Of a DNA stretch of 6,283 nucleotides, positions 5,510 through 6,283 are shown piece after piece. The translations under genes were made by a program, and so were the position numbers. A model generated the notes under the pieces. That model did not search any database. It saw only the letters and a list, made by a program, of their open reading frames with translations, and was not told the DNA's origin. The stretch is from Armatimonadota bacterium. Lineage in GTDB: Bacteria; Sysuimicrobiota; Sysuimicrobiia; Sysuimicrobiales; Humicultoraceae. Location of the stretch: the NCBI GenBank assembly GCA_016199305.1, contig JACQGZ010000331.1, positions 1-6,283 on the forward strand, written 5' to 3'. The stretch's first letter is position 1. Each line of letters starts with the position of its first letter.

Positions 5510-6283
5510 GTGGGCGGAGCGGCGACCGGCGGGCCGACGACCGCCGCACCGATGTCCGCCGGGCCGACGACCGGCGGGCCGACGACCGCCGGACAACTGC
5601 GGCGATGGGCCCGCTGGCTGCGCCCCGGGCTGGGACTGAAGCGGTGGGCGCTCGTCCTGGGCGCCGGCATCCTCCTCATCAGCGCCGGCGCGGCGCTCAT
5701 CGTCAACGTCAGCCTGCTGGCCTGGCTCGACCTGGCGGTGCTGCGCCTGCTGGAAGCGATCGTGGCGGCGACCGGCCGCTCGATCCCCCCGCTCGCCCTC
5801 GGCGCGGCATTCGTGCTGGCCGGCGGGTTTGTCGTACTCTACGGCCTGCGGGGCACGCTCCGGTCCATCGACCGCGTCCTCTTTCCCACCGGCAGCCCGA
5901 CGCTGGTGGAGGTCCTCCGCCAGCAGCGCACACTGTCGCGGGGGCCGAAGATCGTGGCCCTGGGTGGGGGGACGGGGCTCTCCACCCTGCTGCGCGGCCT
6001 CAAGCGCTATTCCGGCAATATCACCGCGGTGGTGACCGTCTTTGACGACGGCGGCAGTTCGGGGCGGCTGAGGCGCGATCTGGGCGTGCTCCCGCCCGGA
6101 GACATCCGCGACTGCCTGGTGGCGCTCGCCGAGGCGGAGCCGCTGATGACGCAGCTGTTCGAGTACCGGTTCCCCGGCGGGGCGTTCGATGGACATGCCT
6201 TCGGCAACCTCTTCATCGCCAGCCTCACCGGCGTCACCGGCGACCTGGAGGAAGCGGTCAGGGCGGCCAGCAAGGTGCTCAAC
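5510..6283 (+). CDS. yvcK: YvcK/CofD-like gluconeogenesis factor with N-terminal membrane anchor (3' end outside window)
   Basis: The frame is open from GTG 5510 to the window end: 258 codons without a stop. YvcK proteins bind UDP-sugars and are needed for growth on gluconeogenic carbon sources and for normal cell-wall synthesis; the fold resembles the CofD transferase, but no transferase role is established. The core starts near residue 145 with KIVALGGGTGLSTLLRGLK, glycine loop at 152-156, then VFDDGGSSGRLR (178-188), PPGDIRD (195-201) and GHAFGNL (228-234). Ahead of it is an extension: a Gly/Pro/Thr-rich tail (1-28), a basic patch (31-45, RRWARWLR), and two probable membrane helices (about 46-70 and 92-112), so the core is probably held at the inner face of the membrane. 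The GTG follows the rapZ stop by two bases. In many Gram-positive-type genomes whiA comes next; that lies beyond the window. Confidence 0.95.
   Translation, partial: MGGAATGGPTTAAPMSAGPTTGGPTTAGQLRRWARWLRPGLGLKRWALVLGAGILLISAGAALIVNVSLLAWLDLAVLRLLEAIVAATGRSIPPLALGAAFVLAGGFVVLYGLRGTLRSIDRVLFPTGSPTLVEVLRQQRTLSRGPKIVALGGGTGLSTLLRGLKRYSGNITAVVTVFDDGGSSGRLRRDLGVLPPGDIRDCLVALAEAEPLMTQLFEYRFPGGAFDGHAFGNLFIASLTGVTGDLEEAVRAASKVLN
5528..5587 (+). repeat. 15-bp in-frame tandem repeat in the 5' end of yvcK
   Basis: Four consecutive 15-base units occur. Units 1 (5528), 3 (5558) and 4 (5573) read GGCGGGCCGACGACC or differ at one base; unit 2 (5543) has diverged. They encode the pentapeptides GGPTT, AAPMS, AGPTT and GGPTT. 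A longer identical block of 22 bases starts at 5525 and again at 5570, exactly three units apart. Each block can fold into a small hairpin (CGGCGG with CCGCCG, at 5527-5546 and 5572-5591). The length is in-frame, so copy-number change would lengthen or shorten the tail without breaking the gene. Confidence 0.85.

Noticed and set aside
5552..5554. ATG as the start of yvcK.
   Set aside because: It arises in a diverged repeat unit and has no ribosome site, while GTG 5510 has GGGAG five bases upstream.
727..6196. Several long open frames on the minus strand (727-1698, 2131-3126, 3035-4162, 4530-5549, 5339-6196).
   Set aside because: They lie opposite firmly identified genes and are rich in Arg, His, Gly and Pro with no domains, the usual antisense shadows of GC-rich codon use.

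Overview
The window is 6.3 kb of very GC-rich bacterial DNA (roughly two thirds G+C by eye). It is packed with genes all on the + strand and has no stretch of 300 bases without a gene. I see no rRNA, tRNA, CRISPR array, insertion sequence, prophage module or integrase. The side-by-side rapZ and yvcK genes, the PspC/YvlD-type membrane pair, several GTG starts and abundant purine-rich ribosome binding sites suggest a high-GC bacterium of Bacillota-like, Armatimonadota-like, Chloroflexota-like or related deep-branching affinity. The window alone does not settle the phylum.

Region 1 (about 64-3949) looks like one tight operon of five genes: a RimJ/RimL-type GNAT acetyltransferase, sucC (succinyl-CoA ligase beta subunit), a VOC/glyoxalase-fold protein, a signal-peptide-bearing alkaline-phosphatase-superfamily phosphodiesterase, and sucD (succinyl-CoA ligase alpha subunit). 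Junctions are +3, -4, +1 and +4 bases. The unusual point is that sucC and sucD, normally adjacent, are separated by two unrelated genes, one of which appears to be exported.

Region 2 (3950-4019) is the only real intergenic gap. It holds an imperfect hairpin and a consensus TATAAT box just 10 bases before the next start codon.

Region 3 (4020-4564) encodes a 66-residue PspC-domain protein overlapping, by ATGA, a four-helix YvlD/phage-holin-4-like membrane protein. This resembles the yvlC-yvlD pair of Bacillus.

Region 4 (about 4584-6283) holds rapZ (yvcJ-like P-loop protein) and then the first 258 codons of yvcK (CofD-like, gluconeogenesis/cell-wall factor), which runs off the window. In Gram-positive-type genomes whiA usually follows. 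This YvcK has a two-helix membrane anchor preceded by a Gly/Pro/Thr-rich tail encoded by a 15-bp tandem repeat.

The genes are mostly well-known families. I did not find a convincing undescribed system. What deserves a second look is the split sucC/sucD operon with its inserted genes, the VOC protein that has lost its usual metal ligands, the nearly leaderless promoter, and the modified N-termini of RapZ and YvcK.
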